Shown here in pieces: positions 1-10,189 of a stretch of 64,000 bases of DNA. Within the stretch, counting starts at the first letter, position 1. Each line of letters opens with the position of its first letter. Source of the DNA: Winslowiella arboricola (lineage in GTDB: Bacteria > Pseudomonadota > Gammaproteobacteria > Enterobacterales > Enterobacteriaceae); contig NZ_JAODIM010000040.1 in NCBI RefSeq assembly GCF_025527015.1, positions 1-64,000 of the forward strand, read 5' to 3'. Position numbers and translations under genes: made by a program. Below the pieces are notes generated by a model. It was not told the DNA's origin. It ran no database searches and worked only from the letters and a program-made list of their open reading frames with translations.

Positions 1-148
1 AATATAGTAGTCACTCTTGAGACTTGATATTTCAAATTTTTTCCATCCGGAGATGGTTTGCGATATCAACCCTGCGAGTGCCCACACAGATTGTCTGATA
101 AATTGTTAAAGAGCAGTGCAATCAGCGGTTTAACTTGCTGTTGCGAGG
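1..148 (-). other. rRNA operon leader with boxA antiterminator
   Basis: Minus-strand 5' leader of a ribosomal RNA operon whose 16S gene lies just beyond base 1. The boxA element TGCTCTTTAACA reads on the minus strand at 115-104, followed by the conserved leader sequence that continues to base 1. boxA recruits the Nus antitermination complex. The position next to clpB is that of rrnG in E. coli. The 16S gene itself is not in the window. Confidence 0.9.
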
Positions 149-154
149 TGGCGT

Positions 155-182
155 ATATTACGCTTTCCTCCTTCAGAGTCAA
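155..182 (-). promoter_or_regulatory. rRNA promoter P2
   Basis: Minus-strand -35 TTGACT (182-177) and -10 TAATAT (160-155) separated by 16 bp, just upstream of the boxA leader. It matches the layout of enterobacterial rrn P2 promoters. Confidence 0.85.
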
Positions 183-273
183 CCTTTTTTTGAAGGTTTC
201 TTCCGGCGGTTCGTGTTACCGAACCTCCTGACACCGCGCTGTGTAAGCCGTTGTTCCGTGTCAGTGGAGGCGC

Positions 274-301
274 AGTATAGGGAATTTCTGGCGGGTGACA
301 A
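274..301 (-). promoter_or_regulatory. rRNA promoter P1
   Basis: Minus-strand -35 TTGTCA (301-296) and -10 TATACT (279-274) with 16-bp spacing. A GCGCC discriminator follows, typical of growth-rate and ppGpp controlled rrn P1. AT-rich DNA at about 302-345 sits where the UP element is expected. Fis sites were not resolved. Confidence 0.9.
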
Positions 302-384
302 GGTTTAAATTGAATAAATTGCTCAAGCGCTCACTTTTCACCCAAACAGCATCTAAATCGCCAGACATTGAGGGATAAATATAC

Positions 385-410
385 AAAAACGGGCCTTGCG
401 GCCCGTTTTT
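385..410 (-). terminator. clpB terminator
   Basis: GC-rich hairpin (CGGGCC/GGCCCG with a 4-base loop) flanked by A5 and T5 runs, 15 bp past the clpB stop. It separates clpB from the rrn P1 promoter. Confidence 0.9.
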
Positions 411-425
411 CTTAATAACAGCGGT

Positions 426-2999
426 TTATTGCCGGGCAACAATCTGCCCGTCTTTTACCACCATCTCGATGGTTTTACCCGCAACCAGTGCACCAGAGAG
501 GATCTGCTGCGCCAGCGGGTTCTCAATTTGCTGCTGGATGGCACGTTTTAATGGCCGCGCACCATATACCGGGTCATAACCGTTTTCACCTAACAGTAAC
601 AGCGCATCGTCGGAGATTTGCAAGGTAAAGCCACGCTCCTCCAGACGGTGATACAGACGCTGTAACTGAATTTTGGCAATTGACGCGATATGTTTCTCAC
701 CCAACGGATGGAACACCACCAGCTCGTCAATACGGTTAATAAACTCAGGACGGAAGTGATGACCTACTACCGACATCACCAGCTCCTTCATCTTCGCGTA
801 ATCCAGTTCGCCAAAATGCTCCTGAATCAGATCTGAACCCAGGTTCGAGGTCATAATCACTACGCTATTACGGAAGTCGACGGTTCTGCCCTGCCCGTCG
901 GTCAGCCGACCATCATCCAGCACCTGCAACAGAATGTTGAACACATCGGGATGCGCTTTCTCAACTTCATCGAGCAGGATGACAGAATAAGGACGACGAC
1001 GAACCGCTTCCGTCAGGTAACCACCCTCTTCATAACCGACATATCCCGGAGGCGCACCGACCAGTCGTGACACTGAGTGTTTTTCCATAAACTCCGACAT
1101 ATCGATACGCACCATCGCATCGTCGCTGTCGAACAGGAAATTGGCCAGCGCCTTACATAACTCGGTTTTACCGACACCGGTAGGTCCAAGGAACAGGAAT
1201 GAACCAATTGGACGATTCGGGTCCGCTAATCCGGCGCGGCTACGACGGATAGCATTCGATACTGCTTCTACGGCTTCATCCTGGCCAATCACCCGATGAT
1301 GAAGATCATGCTCCATGCGCAGCAGCTTCTCGCGTTCACCTTCCATCATGCGCGCCACCGGAATGCCGGTCCAGCGCGCCAGCACATCGGCAATCTCAAC
1401 GTCGGTTACGCGATTACGTAACAGGCGCATGGTCTTGCCTTCTGACTGCGTGGCGGATGCCAGCTGTTTTTCCAGTTCCGGGATCTGGCCGTACTGCAGC
1501 TCGGACATTTTAGCCAAATCGCCCACACGCCGCGCCTGCTCCATCGACAGCTTGGCCTGCTCCAGTTCAGCTTTAATCGTCTGCGTACCGGAAAGAGAAG
1601 CCTTCTCGGCTTTCCACTCCTCTTCCAGTTCGGAGTATTCGCGCTCTTTCTGACCCAGCTCATCTTCCAGCGTCTCTAAGCGTTTGATACTTGCATCATC
1701 CGACTCTTTCTTCAGCGCCTGCTGCTCCAGCTTAAGCTGAATAATGCGGCGCTCCAGACGGTCGAGAGACTCCGGCTTCGAGTCGATCTGCATACGAATG
1801 CTCGATGCCGCTTCATCAATCAGGTCGATAGCTTTGTCCGGCAGCTGACGGTCAGCAATATAACGGTGCGACAGGGTCGCCGCCGCCACAATCGCCGGGT
1901 CAGTGATCTGCACATGGTGGTGCAGCTCATAGCGCTCTTTCAGCCCGCGCAGAATCGCGATGGTATCTTCAACGCTCGGCTCGGCGACGAACACTTTCTG
2001 GAAACGACGTTCCAGCGCGGCATCTTTTTCGATGTACTGGCGATATTCATCCAGCGTGGTGGCGCCAACACAGTGCAGCTCACCGCGCGCCAGCGCCGGT
2101 TTCAGCATATTGCCGGCATCCATCGCGCCATCGGCTTTACCGGCGCCAACCATGGTGTGCAACTCATCAATAAACAGAATGACATTGCCTTCCTGTTTTG
2201 ACAGATCGCTTAACACCCCTTTCAGGCGCTCTTCAAACTCACCACGGTATTTGGCGCCCGCCACCAGCGAACCCATATCCAGTGACAGTACGCGGCGTCC
2301 TTTCAGACCTTCCGGCACTTCACCATTGATAATGCGCTGCGCCAGTCCTTCAACAATCGCGGTTTTACCAACGCCCGGCTCACCAATCAGCACCGGGTTG
2401 TTTTTGGTACGGCGTTGCAGCACCTGAATGGTGCGGCGAATCTCTTCATCACGGCCGATAACCGGGTCGAGCTTGCCCTGCTCCGCACGCTCGGTCAGAT
2501 CGATAGTGTATTTTTTCAAAGCCTGGCGCTGATCTTCAGCCCCCTGATCGTTCACGCTGTCTCCTCCACGCATTTGTTCAATCGCTTTTGTCAGCTTATC
2601 GCTGGTTGCGCCAGCAGATTTCAGTAAATCCGCTACCGAGCCGCGCGAGTCGAGTGCGGCCAGAACAAATAATTCAGATGATATAAAGTTGTCGCCGCGC
2701 TTTTGCGCCAGCTTGTCACAAAGATTGAGTACCCGAACCAGGTCGGCTGAAGGCTGCACATCACCACCGGTTCCTTCCACCTGCGGCAAGCGGCTGACCG
2801 CCTGCTCAATACCGGTGCGCAATGCGGCGACATCAACGCCGGCAGTGGTGAGTAACGGACGCACCGATCCCCCTTCCTGATTAAGCAGAGCGCTCATCAG
2901 ATGCAAAGGCTCGATAAATTGGTTGTCACGCCCCAGTGCGAGTGACTGAGCGTCGGCGAGTGCCAGCTGGAATTTATTAGTAAGACGATCCAGACGCAT
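426..2999 (-). CDS. clpB: ATP-dependent disaggregase ClpB
   Basis: 857-residue Hsp100 AAA+ unfoldase. It pulls polypeptides out of cytosolic aggregates together with DnaK/DnaJ/GrpE. An N-terminal Clp repeat domain (about 1-145) is followed by NBD1 with Walker A GEPGVGKT (about 206-213), the coiled-coil middle domain (about 410-520) and NBD2 with Walker A GPTGVGKT (about 605-612). Length equals E. coli ClpB. I chose the ATG at 2999 ([10 protein letters not shown]) because GGAGG lies 6 nt upstream; an in-frame ATG 21 nt earlier has no good site. A sigma-32 promoter precedes it. Confidence 0.98.
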   Translation of the reverse strand: MRLDRLTNKFQLALADAQSLALGRDNQFIEPLHLMSALLNQEGGSVRPLLTTAGVDVAALRTGIEQAVSRLPQVEGTGGDVQPSADLVRVLNLCDKLAQKRGDNFISSELFVLAALDSRGSVADLLKSAGATSDKLTKAIEQMRGGDSVNDQGAEDQRQALKKYTIDLTERAEQGKLDPVIGRDEEIRRTIQVLQRRTKNNPVLIGEPGVGKTAIVEGLAQRIINGEVPEGLKGRRVLSLDMGSLVAGAKYRGEFEERLKGVLSDLSKQEGNVILFIDELHTMVGAGKADGAMDAGNMLKPALARGELHCVGATTLDEYRQYIEKDAALERRFQKVFVAEPSVEDTIAILRGLKERYELHHHVQITDPAIVAAATLSHRYIADRQLPDKAIDLIDEAASSIRMQIDSKPESLDRLERRIIQLKLEQQALKKESDDASIKRLETLEDELGQKEREYSELEEEWKAEKASLSGTQTIKAELEQAKLSMEQARRVGDLAKMSELQYGQIPELEKQLASATQSEGKTMRLLRNRVTDVEIADVLARWTGIPVARMMEGEREKLLRMEHDLHHRVIGQDEAVEAVSNAIRRSRAGLADPNRPIGSFLFLGPTGVGKTELCKALANFLFDSDDAMVRIDMSEFMEKHSVSRLVGAPPGYVGYEEGGYLTEAVRRRPYSVILLDEVEKAHPDVFNILLQVLDDGRLTDGQGRTVDFRNSVVIMTSNLGSDLIQEHFGELDYAKMKELVMSVVGHHFRPEFINRIDELVVFHPLGEKHIASIAKIQLQRLYHRLEERGFTLQISDDALLLLGENGYDPVYGARPLKRAIQQQIENPLAQQILSGALVAGKTIEMVVKDGQIVARQ

Positions 3000-3036
3000 A
3001 ATTCCTCCCATACAGGTCAAAATGCTACTGGAGATT

Positions 3037-3065
3037 AGATGAGGTCATCCCTCAAATTATTCAAG
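3037..3065 (-). promoter_or_regulatory. sigma-32 heat-shock promoter of clpB
   Basis: Minus strand: -35 CTTGAA (3065-3060) and -10 CCTCATCT (3044-3037), close to the RpoH consensus CTTGAA / CCCCATnT and to the E. coli clpB promoter as I recall it. The clpB ATG is about 38 nt downstream. Confidence 0.8.
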
Positions 3066-3125
3066 GTTATTGACCTGAATTTATGGCGAAAAAACACGCT
3101 AACTGGATCGTCTTGACGGTCAAGG

Positions 3126-3857
3126 TTATATCAGCCAGATCAAACTTGCCAGGCGGCCGGTGACGCCATCGCGTCGGAAGGAGAAAAATTGCTCCGCTTG
3201 CGTCACGGTGCAAAGCCCGCCACCGCTGATAGAAAGCACACCTTGTGCTTCCAGTCGCAGACGCGCCAGCAACCAGATATCGGCAAAATATTTTGCGCCA
3301 ACCGGTTTAAATGCCGCAGCGGCCTGGGGATTATCGGCAACGAAGGCGTCAAACACCTCACAGCCCACTTCAAATGCCGCCGGCCCAATCGCCGGTCCCA
3401 GCCAGGCGTGGATTTCGCCCGCGGGACAGGAGAAACTGGCCAGAGTTGCTTCTAATACGCCGGCATGCAGTCCGCGCCATCCGGCATGGGCGGCAGCCAC
3501 TTGCTTACCGTCCTGCGAACAGAACAGTACCGGTAAGCAGTCGGCAGTCATTGCGACGCAGACCACACCAGCCCTGTCGGTCCAGGCGGCATCAGCGCGC
3601 AAGTCATCCGGCGCAGCACCGTTAAGGCGCAAAACATCCGTGCCATGCACCTGTTCCAGCCATACCGGCATCGCGGGGAGATCCGCCAGCGTGATTAAAC
3701 GTTCGCGGTTGGCCTGCACTGTCGCCTGATCATCCCCTACATGCGTACCCAGATTCAGCGCATCCCAGGGGGCGAGACTGACGCCTCCGGCACGCGTGGT
3801 GGAGCAGGCACGAACATTGGCCGGCGCCGGCCAGTCGGGAATAATCAGTTCACTCAT
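3126..3857 (-). CDS. pgeF: Peptidoglycan editing factor / multicopper-like purine nucleosidase family (YfiH)
   Basis: 243-residue YfiH/LACC1 family protein, the same length as the E. coli protein. Family members have purine nucleoside phosphorylase/deaminase-type activity, and PgeF prevents mis-incorporation of serine into the peptidoglycan stem peptide. The zinc-ligand residues are visible: H71 in WLEQVHG, C107 in TADC and H124 in AAHAGWRG. The start codon overlaps the rluD stop by one base (TAATG), so the two genes are translationally coupled. The precise physiological reaction is known only for homologues. Confidence 0.93.
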   Translation of the reverse strand: MSELIIPDWPAPANVRACSTTRAGGVSLAPWDALNLGTHVGDDQATVQANRERLITLADLPAMPVWLEQVHGTDVLRLNGAAPDDLRADAAWTDRAGVVCVAMTADCLPVLFCSQDGKQVAAAHAGWRGLHAGVLEATLASFSCPAGEIHAWLGPAIGPAAFEVGCEVFDAFVADNPQAAAAFKPVGAKYFADIWLLARLRLEAQGVLSISGGGLCTVTQAEQFFSFRRDGVTGRLASLIWLI

Positions 3858-4834
3858 TACCAGTCCATCTGATCTTTAAATTCTTCGGTATCAGCTTTCA
3901 GCGCATCAATCAAATCGACCATATCCTGTGGTAATGGCGCATGCCATTCCATTTCGATACCGGTAATCGGATGGTAAAGACGCAACATCGTAGCGTGCAG
4001 TGCCTGACGATCAAAACCACGCAAAGTGCTGATAAAGGAATCAGAAGCGCCTTTCGGTGGACGCGGACGGCCGCCGTACAGCTGATCACCCACCAGCGGA
4101 TGGTTAATGTGCGCCATATGCACACGGATCTGGTGAGTACGACCGGTTTCCAGACGCAGACGCAGACGCGTATGGGCACGGAAATGCTCCATAATGCGAT
4201 AGTGCGTAGTCGCCGGTTTACCCATCGGATGCACCGCCATATGAGTGCGTTTGGTGGAGTGGCGACTAATTGGCTCATTAACTGAACCGCCAGCAGTCAT
4301 ATTACCGATAGCTACCGCCTCATACTCACGGGTGATTTCACGTAACTGCAGTGATTCCACCAGATGAGTTTGCGCCGGAACACTTTTCGCCACTACCATC
4401 AATCCGGTAGTATCTTTATCCAGACGATGCACGATGCCTGCACGCGGCACATCCATAATTGCCGGATAGTAATGCAGCAGAGCATTAAGTACGGTGCCGT
4501 CAGGATTACCCGCGCCAGGGTGGACCACCAGGTCGCGCGGTTTATTGATCACCAGAATATGGTCATCTTCATAGACGATATTCAGCGCGATATCCTGGGC
4601 TTCCCAGCGCGCTTCTTCTTCAATTTCGGCATCGATAGCGACCTTCTCGCCACCCAGCACTTTTTCTTTTGGCTTGTCGATCACGTTGCCGTTAACCGTC
4701 ACGCGACGGTCAAGGATCCACTCTTTTATGCGAGAACGTGAATAATCAGGGAACATTTCCGCTAAAGCCTGATCTAAGCGTTGTCCGAGTTGTGATTCGG
4801 ACACCGTTGCGGTGAGTTGTACTAGTTGTGCCAT
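3857..4834 (-). CDS. rluD: 23S rRNA pseudouridine(1911/1915/1917) synthase RluD
   Basis: 325-residue pseudouridine synthase that modifies helix 69 of 23S rRNA. The N-terminal S4-like RNA-binding domain (about 18-75) is followed by the RluA-family catalytic domain. The catalytic aspartate D139 lies in the motif HRLDKDTTG. Divergent from bamD and directly upstream of pgeF, as in E. coli. Confidence 0.97.
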   Translation of the reverse strand: MAQLVQLTATVSESQLGQRLDQALAEMFPDYSRSRIKEWILDRRVTVNGNVIDKPKEKVLGGEKVAIDAEIEEEARWEAQDIALNIVYEDDHILVINKPRDLVVHPGAGNPDGTVLNALLHYYPAIMDVPRAGIVHRLDKDTTGLMVVAKSVPAQTHLVESLQLREITREYEAVAIGNMTAGGSVNEPISRHSTKRTHMAVHPMGKPATTHYRIMEHFRAHTRLRLRLETGRTHQIRVHMAHINHPLVGDQLYGGRPRPPKGASDSFISTLRGFDRQALHATMLRLYHPITGIEMEWHAPLPQDMVDLIDALKADTEEFKDQMDW

Positions 4835-4963
4835 AAACAGCTTCTTCGTTAACGTTGGGTTTTCACGGCGATGCCGTTTAATATAATGTGCTATCGTACC
4901 TGGTCACTAAAGGGAGCTTAACGGACAGCTTCCGCAATAACACTTGAGGATAATCAAATCGTC

Positions 4964-5695
4964 ATGACGCGTATGAAATATCTGGTGGCTGCAGCCACGT
5001 TGAGCCTGGCACTGGTTGGTTGTTCCAGCTCCAAGGATGTGGTTCCTGACAGCCCACCATCTGAGCTTTACGCTACGGCCCAGCAAAAACTGCAGGACGG
5101 TAACTTTAAAGGAGCAATAACGCAACTGGAAGCGCTCGATAACCGCTACCCGTTCGGCCCTTACTCCCAGCAAGTTCAGCTAGATCTGATCTACGCTTAC
5201 TATAAAAATGCCGATTTACCGCTGGCGCAGGCCGCAATCGATCGCTTTATGCGCCTGAATCCAACCCATCCAAACATCGACTATGTCGTCTATATGAAAG
5301 GTCTGACGGATATGGCTCTGGATGATTCAGCACTACAGGGCTTCTTTGGTGTTGATCGATCAGACCGCGATCCTGAGCATGCACGCGATGCTTTCCGTGA
5401 CTTCTCACAGTTGCTGCGCGGCTATCCGAATAGCCAGTATGCCGCTGATTCACGCAAACGTCTGGTGTATCTGAAAGATCGTCTGGCCAAATATGAGCTT
5501 TCCGTGGCGCAATTCTATACTAAGCGTGGTGCTTATGTCGCTGTGGTTAATCGCGTAGAACAGATGATGAAGGATTATCCGGATACGCAGGCCACCAGAA
5601 CGGCCCTGCCGTTGATGGAAAATGCTTATCGCCAGCTGCAGCTTAATGCTCAGGCAGAGAAGGTGGCGAAAATTATCGCCACTAATCAGGCGTAA
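4964..5695 (+). CDS. bamD: Outer membrane assembly lipoprotein BamD
   Basis: 243-residue essential subunit of the BAM complex, which inserts beta-barrel proteins into the outer membrane. A lipoprotein signal with lipobox LVGC (Cys20) is followed by SSSK. The rest is TPR repeats, almost identical to E. coli through the [11 protein letters not shown] and HPNIDYV segments. It starts at the ATG of MTRMKYL after GAGGA. A TATAAT-like element at 4882-4887 could be its -10 but no matching -35 is convincing. A terminator follows closely. Confidence 0.97.
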   Translation: MTRMKYLVAAATLSLALVGCSSSKDVVPDSPPSELYATAQQKLQDGNFKGAITQLEALDNRYPFGPYSQQVQLDLIYAYYKNADLPLAQAAIDRFMRLNPTHPNIDYVVYMKGLTDMALDDSALQGFFGVDRSDRDPEHARDAFRDFSQLLRGYPNSQYAADSRKRLVYLKDRLAKYELSVAQFYTKRGAYVAVVNRVEQMMKDYPDTQATRTALPLMENAYRQLQLNAQAEKVAKIIATNQA

Positions 5696-5706
5696 GAGAA
5701 AGAAAC

Positions 5707-5738
5707 AAAAATGGCAGCCATCTGGCTGCCATTTTTTT
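5707..5738 (+). terminator. bamD terminator
   Basis: Perfect GGCAGCCA/TGGCTGCC hairpin followed by T7, 12 bp after the bamD stop. Confidence 0.92.
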
Positions 5739-5883
5739 GGCCGAAAAAACAACTGATTTCAGATTACCCGGCCGGGTTAACTCATCAATAATGCCCGCTA
5801 ACAAGCCACCCCGCAAGCCCTTCTCGCGTAATTACTGGCCCATTTCACAGATTTCTCCTGATTGACAAAAAGTGACAAATTTT

Positions 5884-5925
5884 CGTGATCTCAATCACGC
5901 ATTGAGGCCTTTTTCGCGCTATGCT
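5884..5925 (+). promoter_or_regulatory. raiA promoter with CRP-like site
   Basis: CGTGATCTCAATCACG (5884-5899) is a near-palindromic CRP-type operator (consensus TGTGA-N6-TCACA). A -10-like TATGCT lies at 5920-5925. The site centre would be about 41 bp upstream of the predicted start, the class II activator position. CRP control of raiA is reported in E. coli; here it is inferred from the site. Confidence 0.6.
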
Positions 5926-5963
5926 GGGTTCACCAAGACGGAAATGACAGAGAGGTAAGTACT

Positions 5964-6296
5964 ATGGTTCTGAACATTACCAGCAAGCAAATGGAAATCA
6001 CACCGGCCATCCGCCAGCATGTCGAAGACCGTCTCGCGAAGCTTGAAAAGTGGCAAACCCATCTGATAAATCCGCATATTGTGTTGTCGAAAGAGCCGAA
6101 GGAATTTGTCGCTGACGCGACGATTAACACGCCAAATGGCCAGCTGATTGCCAGCGCGAAGAAAGAAGACATGTACGCAGCAATCAACGACTTGATTAAT
6201 AAACTGGAGCGTCAGCTGAATAAAGTTCAGCATAAAGGCGAAGCGCGCCGCGCTGAAGCCAGTGTCAAAGACCTCAGCGTGGTCGATGAAGAGTAA
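5964..6296 (+). CDS. raiA: Ribosome-associated inhibitor RaiA (YfiA)
   Basis: 110-residue HPF/YfiA family protein. In stationary phase or cold it binds between the 30S and 50S subunits, blocks A and P sites and keeps 70S ribosomes from dimerising. The sequence matches E. coli RaiA from [11 protein letters not shown] through the LERQLNK segment; the acidic tail is slightly shorter (113 in E. coli). A terminator lies 17 bp past the stop. In Salmonella the 3' UTR yields the RaiZ sRNA; the same may be true here but was not tested. Confidence 0.97.
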   Translation: MVLNITSKQMEITPAIRQHVEDRLAKLEKWQTHLINPHIVLSKEPKEFVADATINTPNGQLIASAKKEDMYAAINDLINKLERQLNKVQHKGEARRAEASVKDLSVVDEE

Positions 6297-6312
6297 CAAG
6301 GTAAACAGCATC

Positions 6313-6336
6313 AACGCGCCCGCGGGCGCGTTTTTT
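6313..6336 (+). terminator. raiA terminator
   Basis: ACGCGCCC/GGGCGCGT hairpin followed by T6. It abuts the -35 of the pheL-pheA promoter. Confidence 0.9.
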
Positions 6337-6337
6337 A

Positions 6338-6367
6338 TTGACAGTGATAAATTGCAACGGTTACTGT
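6338..6367 (+). promoter_or_regulatory. pheL-pheA promoter
   Basis: -35 TTGACA (6338-6343) and -10 TACTGT (6362-6367) with 18-bp spacing. The same hexamers are remembered for the E. coli pheA promoter. Confidence 0.8.
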
Positions 6368-6394
6368 AAACGCTCACTGATAATGGAATCCACC

Positions 6395-6442
6395 ATGAAA
6401 CCGCAATTGTTCTTCTTCGCATTCTTTTTTACCTTCCCCTGA
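6395..6442 (+). CDS. pheL: phe operon leader peptide
   Basis: 15-codon reading frame [15 protein letters not shown] with seven phenylalanine codons, upstream of a classical attenuator. Ribosome stalling at these codons when Phe-tRNA is scarce prevents formation of the terminator. E. coli PheL is [15 protein letters not shown], so the C-terminal nine residues are identical. Confidence 0.96.
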   Translation: [15 protein letters not shown]

Positions 6443-6444
6443 TT

Positions 6445-6518
6445 GGGAGGCAATTCGTCGTGTAAGAATGAATGCGAAGACGAACAACAAAGCCTCCCAA
6501 ACGGGAGGCTTTTTTTTT
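6445..6518 (+). promoter_or_regulatory. pheA attenuator (antiterminator and terminator)
   Basis: The terminator is AGCCTCCC/GGGAGGCT (6491-6510) followed by T8. An alternative partner GGGAGGC at 6445-6451, overlapping the end of pheL, can pair with GCCTCCC at 6492-6498. TTCGTC (6454-6459) can also pair with GACGAA (6479-6484). These are the mutually exclusive structures of phenylalanine attenuation. Confidence 0.93.
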
Positions 6519-6540
6519 GGACATCTGACAGGTAGCGATA

Positions 6541-7701
6541 ATGAACACCGAAAACCCTCTGTTAGCCCTGCGCGATAAAATCAGCGCCGTTGATGAAAAA
6601 TTATTAGCGTTGCTTGCCGAGCGGCGCGGGCTGGCGATTGAAGTGGCGAAAGCCAAGATGGCGACCCAGCGCCCGATTCGCGATATCGATCGCGAGCGTG
6701 ATCTACTGGAACATCTGATCACCGTGGGCAAGCGCCACCAGTTGGATGCTCACTACATCACCCGCCTGTTCCAGCAAATTATTGAAGATTCAGTACTGAC
6801 CCAGCAGGCGCTGTTGCAGAAACACCTCAACCAGCCGGATTCCCATTCAGCGCGGATTGCCTTTCTCGGCCCGAAAGGCTCTTATTCACACCTTGCTGCC
6901 CGCCGCTATGCCGCGCGCCACTTTGAGCATTTTATTGAAAGTGGCTGCCTGAAATTCCATGACATTATCAATCAGGTGGAAACCGGTCAGGCCGATTACG
7001 CAGTATTACCGATTGAAAACACCAGCTCCGGCTCGATCAACGATGTTTATGACCTGCTGCAACAGACCAGCCTGTCACTGGTGGGTGAAATGACGGTGCC
7101 AATTAACCACTGCGTACTGGTGGCGGACAGCACCGATCTCCAGCAGATTGAAACGGTTTACAGCCATCCGCAACCTTTCCAGCAGTGCAGCCAGTTTATT
7201 AACCGCTTCCCGCACTGGAAGATTGAGTACACCGAAAGCACCGCCGCAGCGATGGAAAAAGTCGCCGCCCTGAATTCACCGAAAGCGGCCGCGCTGGGCA
7301 GTGAAGCCGGTGGCGAACTCTATAATTTGCAGGTGCTGGAGCGCGATCTGGCAAATCAGCAGCAGAACATTACTCGCTTTATTATTCTGGCGCGTAAACC
7401 GGTCGAAGTATCACAACAGGTTCCGGCCAAAACCACGCTGATTATGGCTACAGGACAGCAGTCCGGCGCACTGGTCGAAGCGCTGCTGGTGCTGCGCCAG
7501 CACGACCTGATTATGAGCAAACTCGAATCACGTCCGATTAATGGCAATCCGTGGGAAGAGATGTTTTATATCGATGTACAGGGCAACCTGCGTTCCGCCG
7601 AGATGCAGCAGGCGCTGCGTGAACTGACGGCGATTACCCGCTCACTGAAAGTGCTCGGCTGCTACCCGAGTGAAAATGTGGTGCCGGTCGATCCTCAATA
7701 A
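6541..7701 (+). CDS. pheA: Bifunctional chorismate mutase / prephenate dehydratase
   Basis: 386-residue P-protein, the same length as E. coli PheA. It converts chorismate to prephenate and then to phenylpyruvate, committing carbon to phenylalanine. An AroQ-type chorismate mutase domain (about 1-90) is followed by the prephenate dehydratase domain (about 105-285, with the NITRF catalytic motif). The C-terminal ACT domain has the GALV and ESRP motifs that bind phenylalanine for feedback inhibition. Expression is set by the upstream attenuator. It converges on tyrA with a shared terminator. Confidence 0.98.
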   Translation: MNTENPLLALRDKISAVDEKLLALLAERRGLAIEVAKAKMATQRPIRDIDRERDLLEHLITVGKRHQLDAHYITRLFQQIIEDSVLTQQALLQKHLNQPDSHSARIAFLGPKGSYSHLAARRYAARHFEHFIESGCLKFHDIINQVETGQADYAVLPIENTSSGSINDVYDLLQQTSLSLVGEMTVPINHCVLVADSTDLQQIETVYSHPQPFQQCSQFINRFPHWKIEYTESTAAAMEKVAALNSPKAAALGSEAGGELYNLQVLERDLANQQQNITRFIILARKPVEVSQQVPAKTTLIMATGQQSGALVEALLVLRQHDLIMSKLESRPINGNPWEEMFYIDVQGNLRSAEMQQALRELTAITRSLKVLGCYPSENVVPVDPQ

Positions 7702-7730
7702 TTCGCTGAATCGACGACAATCAACGCATA

Positions 7731-7760
7731 AAAAAACCGGGAAGTTCCCGGTTTTTTATT
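7731..7760. terminator. Bidirectional pheA/tyrA terminator
   Basis: AACCGGGAA/TTCCCGGTT hairpin flanked by A7 and T6 runs, between the convergent pheA and tyrA genes. It can act on both strands. Confidence 0.93.
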
Positions 7761-7772
7761 TTGCGCGTTGAC

Positions 7773-8894
7773 TTACAAGCGACTGTCATTGGCCTGACGC
7801 AACAGCGTGCGGCTCTCTTCCTGGAAGCGTTTGGCATGATCGCCAAACCAGTGTTCGACCCGGCGGAAACTGTCGATAAACGCCTGCTTATCGCCCTGCT
7901 CCAGCAGTTTAATCGCCTCGCCAAAACGCTGATGATAGCGCTTGATCAGCTCGAGATTGCGGCCGGAAGACATAATAATATCTGCGTACAGCTGTGGATC
8001 CTGGGCAAACAGACGCCCAACCATCGCCAGCTCCAGCCGGTAAATCGGTGAAGAGAGCGCCAGCAGCTGCTCCAGCTGCACGTTCTCTTCCGCCAGATGC
8101 AAACCATAAGCAAAAGTGGCGAAGTGGCGCAGCGCCTGAATAAATGCCATATTCTGGTCGTGTTCCACCGCGCTGATACGGTGCAGGCGCGCGCCCCATA
8201 CCTGGATCTGCTCCAGCAGCCACTGATAAGCCTCAGGCTGACGACCATCACACCACACCACCACCTGTTTCGCCAGGCTGCCGCTGTCCGGGCCAAACAT
8301 CGGGTGCAGACCCAGTACCGGGCCGCTGTGCGCCGCCAGCATCGCCTGTAACGGACGATTTTTTATCGATGCCAGATCAACCAGAATACAGTCATCCGGC
8401 AATTTCGGCAGTCCGGCAATCACCTGCTCCGTCAGATGGATCGGCACGCTGATAATCACCATACCGGCATTACTCAGCATGCTTTCCGCCTGATCCCAGT
8501 CGTCTTTATCAAGTATTTTCACCTGATAGCCTGACAGGGTCAGCATCTTTTCAAACAGTCGGCCCATCTGCCCTTTACCGCCGACAATCACGACCGGACG
8601 CAGTTCCGGGCAAAGGGTTTTGAAGCCTTTATCATTTTCGCTGGAGTAGGATTCACGCATTACACGGCGCAACACATCCTCAATCAAATCAGGCGGCACG
8701 CCCAGCGCTTCCGCCTCTTTGCGCCGCGAAGCCAGCATTGAAGCTTCGCGTTCCGGGACATAAATCGGTAATCCATAACGACTTTTCACTTCGCCAACTT
8801 CAGCAACCAGCTCCAGTCGTTTGGCCAGCAGATCGAGCAGCGCTTTATCAACTTCATCGATTTGATCGCGTAGCGCGGTCAGTTCAGCCACCAT
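7773..8894 (-). CDS. tyrA: Bifunctional chorismate mutase / prephenate dehydrogenase
   Basis: 373-residue T-protein, equal to E. coli TyrA. An N-terminal AroQ chorismate mutase (about 1-90) is fused to an NAD-dependent prephenate dehydrogenase. The Rossmann glycine motif is GGKGQMG near residue 103, and the [10 protein letters not shown] segment holds a catalytic histidine. It makes 4-hydroxyphenylpyruvate for tyrosine and is feedback-inhibited by tyrosine. Only 3 bp separate it from aroF upstream, so the two form the tyr operon. Confidence 0.98.
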   Translation of the reverse strand: MVAELTALRDQIDEVDKALLDLLAKRLELVAEVGEVKSRYGLPIYVPEREASMLASRRKEAEALGVPPDLIEDVLRRVMRESYSSENDKGFKTLCPELRPVVIVGGKGQMGRLFEKMLTLSGYQVKILDKDDWDQAESMLSNAGMVIISVPIHLTEQVIAGLPKLPDDCILVDLASIKNRPLQAMLAAHSGPVLGLHPMFGPDSGSLAKQVVVWCDGRQPEAYQWLLEQIQVWGARLHRISAVEHDQNMAFIQALRHFATFAYGLHLAEENVQLEQLLALSSPIYRLELAMVGRLFAQDPQLYADIIMSSGRNLELIKRYHQRFGEAIKLLEQGDKQAFIDSFRRVEHWFGDHAKRFQEESRTLLRQANDSRL

Positions 8895-8897
8895 AAA

Positions 8898-9977
8898 TTA
8901 AACCTCTTGTGACAGACGCGCCGTCAGCACTCCGCTCAGGCCCTGATGAATCTCACGCAGCAACGTATCGGTAGTTTCCCAGTTGATGCAGGCATCAGTG
9001 ACGGAAACGCCGTGGCGCATAGAACTGCGTGGCTGTTCAGAAGACTGATTGCCTTCATTAATATTGCTTTCCAGCATCAGGCCGATAATCGAGCGGTTGC
9101 CGTCTTTAATCTGCGCGATTGCAGACTCAGCCACTGCGGGCTGACGACGATAGTCTTTGTTTGAATTGCCATGACTGCAATCTATCATCAAGGATGGACG
9201 GAGTCCCGCCTGAAGCATCTCTTTTTCACACTGCGCCACGTCCTGCGGGCCGTAGTTCGGCGCTTTACCACCGCGCAAAATAACATGACCATCAGGGTTA
9301 CCCTGGGTTTGCAGCAGACAAACCTGACCGGCCTGGTTAATACCGACAAAGCGGTGTGGCATCGCTGCAGCGCGCATCGCATTGATCGCGGTGCCAAGAC
9401 TGCCGTCTGTGCCGTTTTTAAAGCCTACCGGCATCGACAGGCCAGACGCCATTTCGCGGTGTGTCTGTGATTCGGTAGTACGCGCACCAATCGCCGACCA
9501 GCTAAACAGATCGCCAAGGTATTGCGGACTATTGGGATCCAGTGCTTCTGTGGCCAGCGGCAGCCCCATCTCCACCAGATCCAGCAGCAGGCGGCGCGCA
9601 ATATGCAGACCCGCTTCCATATCGAATGAGTTATCCATATAAGGATCGTTGATCAGCCCTTTCCAACCGACAGTGGTACGAGGCTTTTCAAAATAGACGC
9701 GCATAACGATATACAGCTGATCCTTCAACTGTTCAGAGATCTGTTTCAGGGAACGGGCATATTCCAGCGCAGCTTCAGGATCATGAATCGAGCAGGGACC
9801 GCAAACGATCAGCAGGCGATGATCTTTACCGCTAATGATGTCAGAGATAGTCTGACGTGAGGCGGAAATCTGTGCTGCCAGCTGGGCGTTTAACGGAAAC
9901 TGTTTTTTCAGCTCTTCCGGAGTAATTAATACTTGTTCATCAGCGATATGAACATTATTCAGCGCGTCTTTTTGCAT
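8898..9977 (-). CDS. aroF: Tyrosine-sensitive DAHP synthase
   Basis: 359-residue class I 3-deoxy-D-arabino-heptulosonate-7-phosphate synthase. It condenses phosphoenolpyruvate and erythrose-4-phosphate as the first step of the shikimate pathway. Assignment as the Tyr-sensitive isozyme rests on the aroF-tyrA operon and the upstream TyrR box. Family motifs GPCSIHDP (near residue 60) and the KNGTDG segment are present. E. coli AroF has 356 residues. Confidence 0.96.
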   Translation of the reverse strand: MQKDALNNVHIADEQVLITPEELKKQFPLNAQLAAQISASRQTISDIISGKDHRLLIVCGPCSIHDPEAALEYARSLKQISEQLKDQLYIVMRVYFEKPRTTVGWKGLINDPYMDNSFDMEAGLHIARRLLLDLVEMGLPLATEALDPNSPQYLGDLFSWSAIGARTTESQTHREMASGLSMPVGFKNGTDGSLGTAINAMRAAAMPHRFVGINQAGQVCLLQTQGNPDGHVILRGGKAPNYGPQDVAQCEKEMLQAGLRPSLMIDCSHGNSNKDYRRQPAVAESAIAQIKDGNRSIIGLMLESNINEGNQSSEQPRSSMRHGVSVTDACINWETTDTLLREIHQGLSGVLTARLSQEV

Positions 9978-10073
9978 GATCCTGATCCTTTCTCACTCGT
10001 TTATGCGTTCGTCATGATCCTCAATGAGGTTGCGATTACTTTACCACAGAACGTAAAGCCTGCAATCCATGAG

Positions 10074-10091
10074 TGTACAGTTTATTTACCA
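10074..10091. promoter_or_regulatory. Weak TyrR box
   Basis: TGTACAGTTTATTTACCA retains the invariant G-N14-C of TyrR boxes but only part of the consensus TGTAAA-N6-TTTACA. It lies 97 bp upstream of aroF and 80 bp from the strong box, consistent with cooperative TyrR binding. Confidence 0.5.
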
Positions 10092-10171
10092 CTCAATATA
10101 AAAACGCTATTATTTATCATTATAATTGTTATAAATCATACATATAAATAAAAACCATCGAAATCAATATC

Positions 10172-10189
10172 TGTAAACTTAACTTTACA
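10172..10189. promoter_or_regulatory. Strong TyrR box
   Basis: TGTAAACTTAACTTTACA is a perfect match to the TyrR consensus TGTAAA-N6-TTTACA. It sits in the aroF/GNAT divergent region, 195 bp upstream of aroF. TyrR with tyrosine represses aroF-tyrA in E. coli. An effect on the divergent GNAT gene is possible but unproven. Nothing else clear was seen in 9978-10316. Confidence 0.85.
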
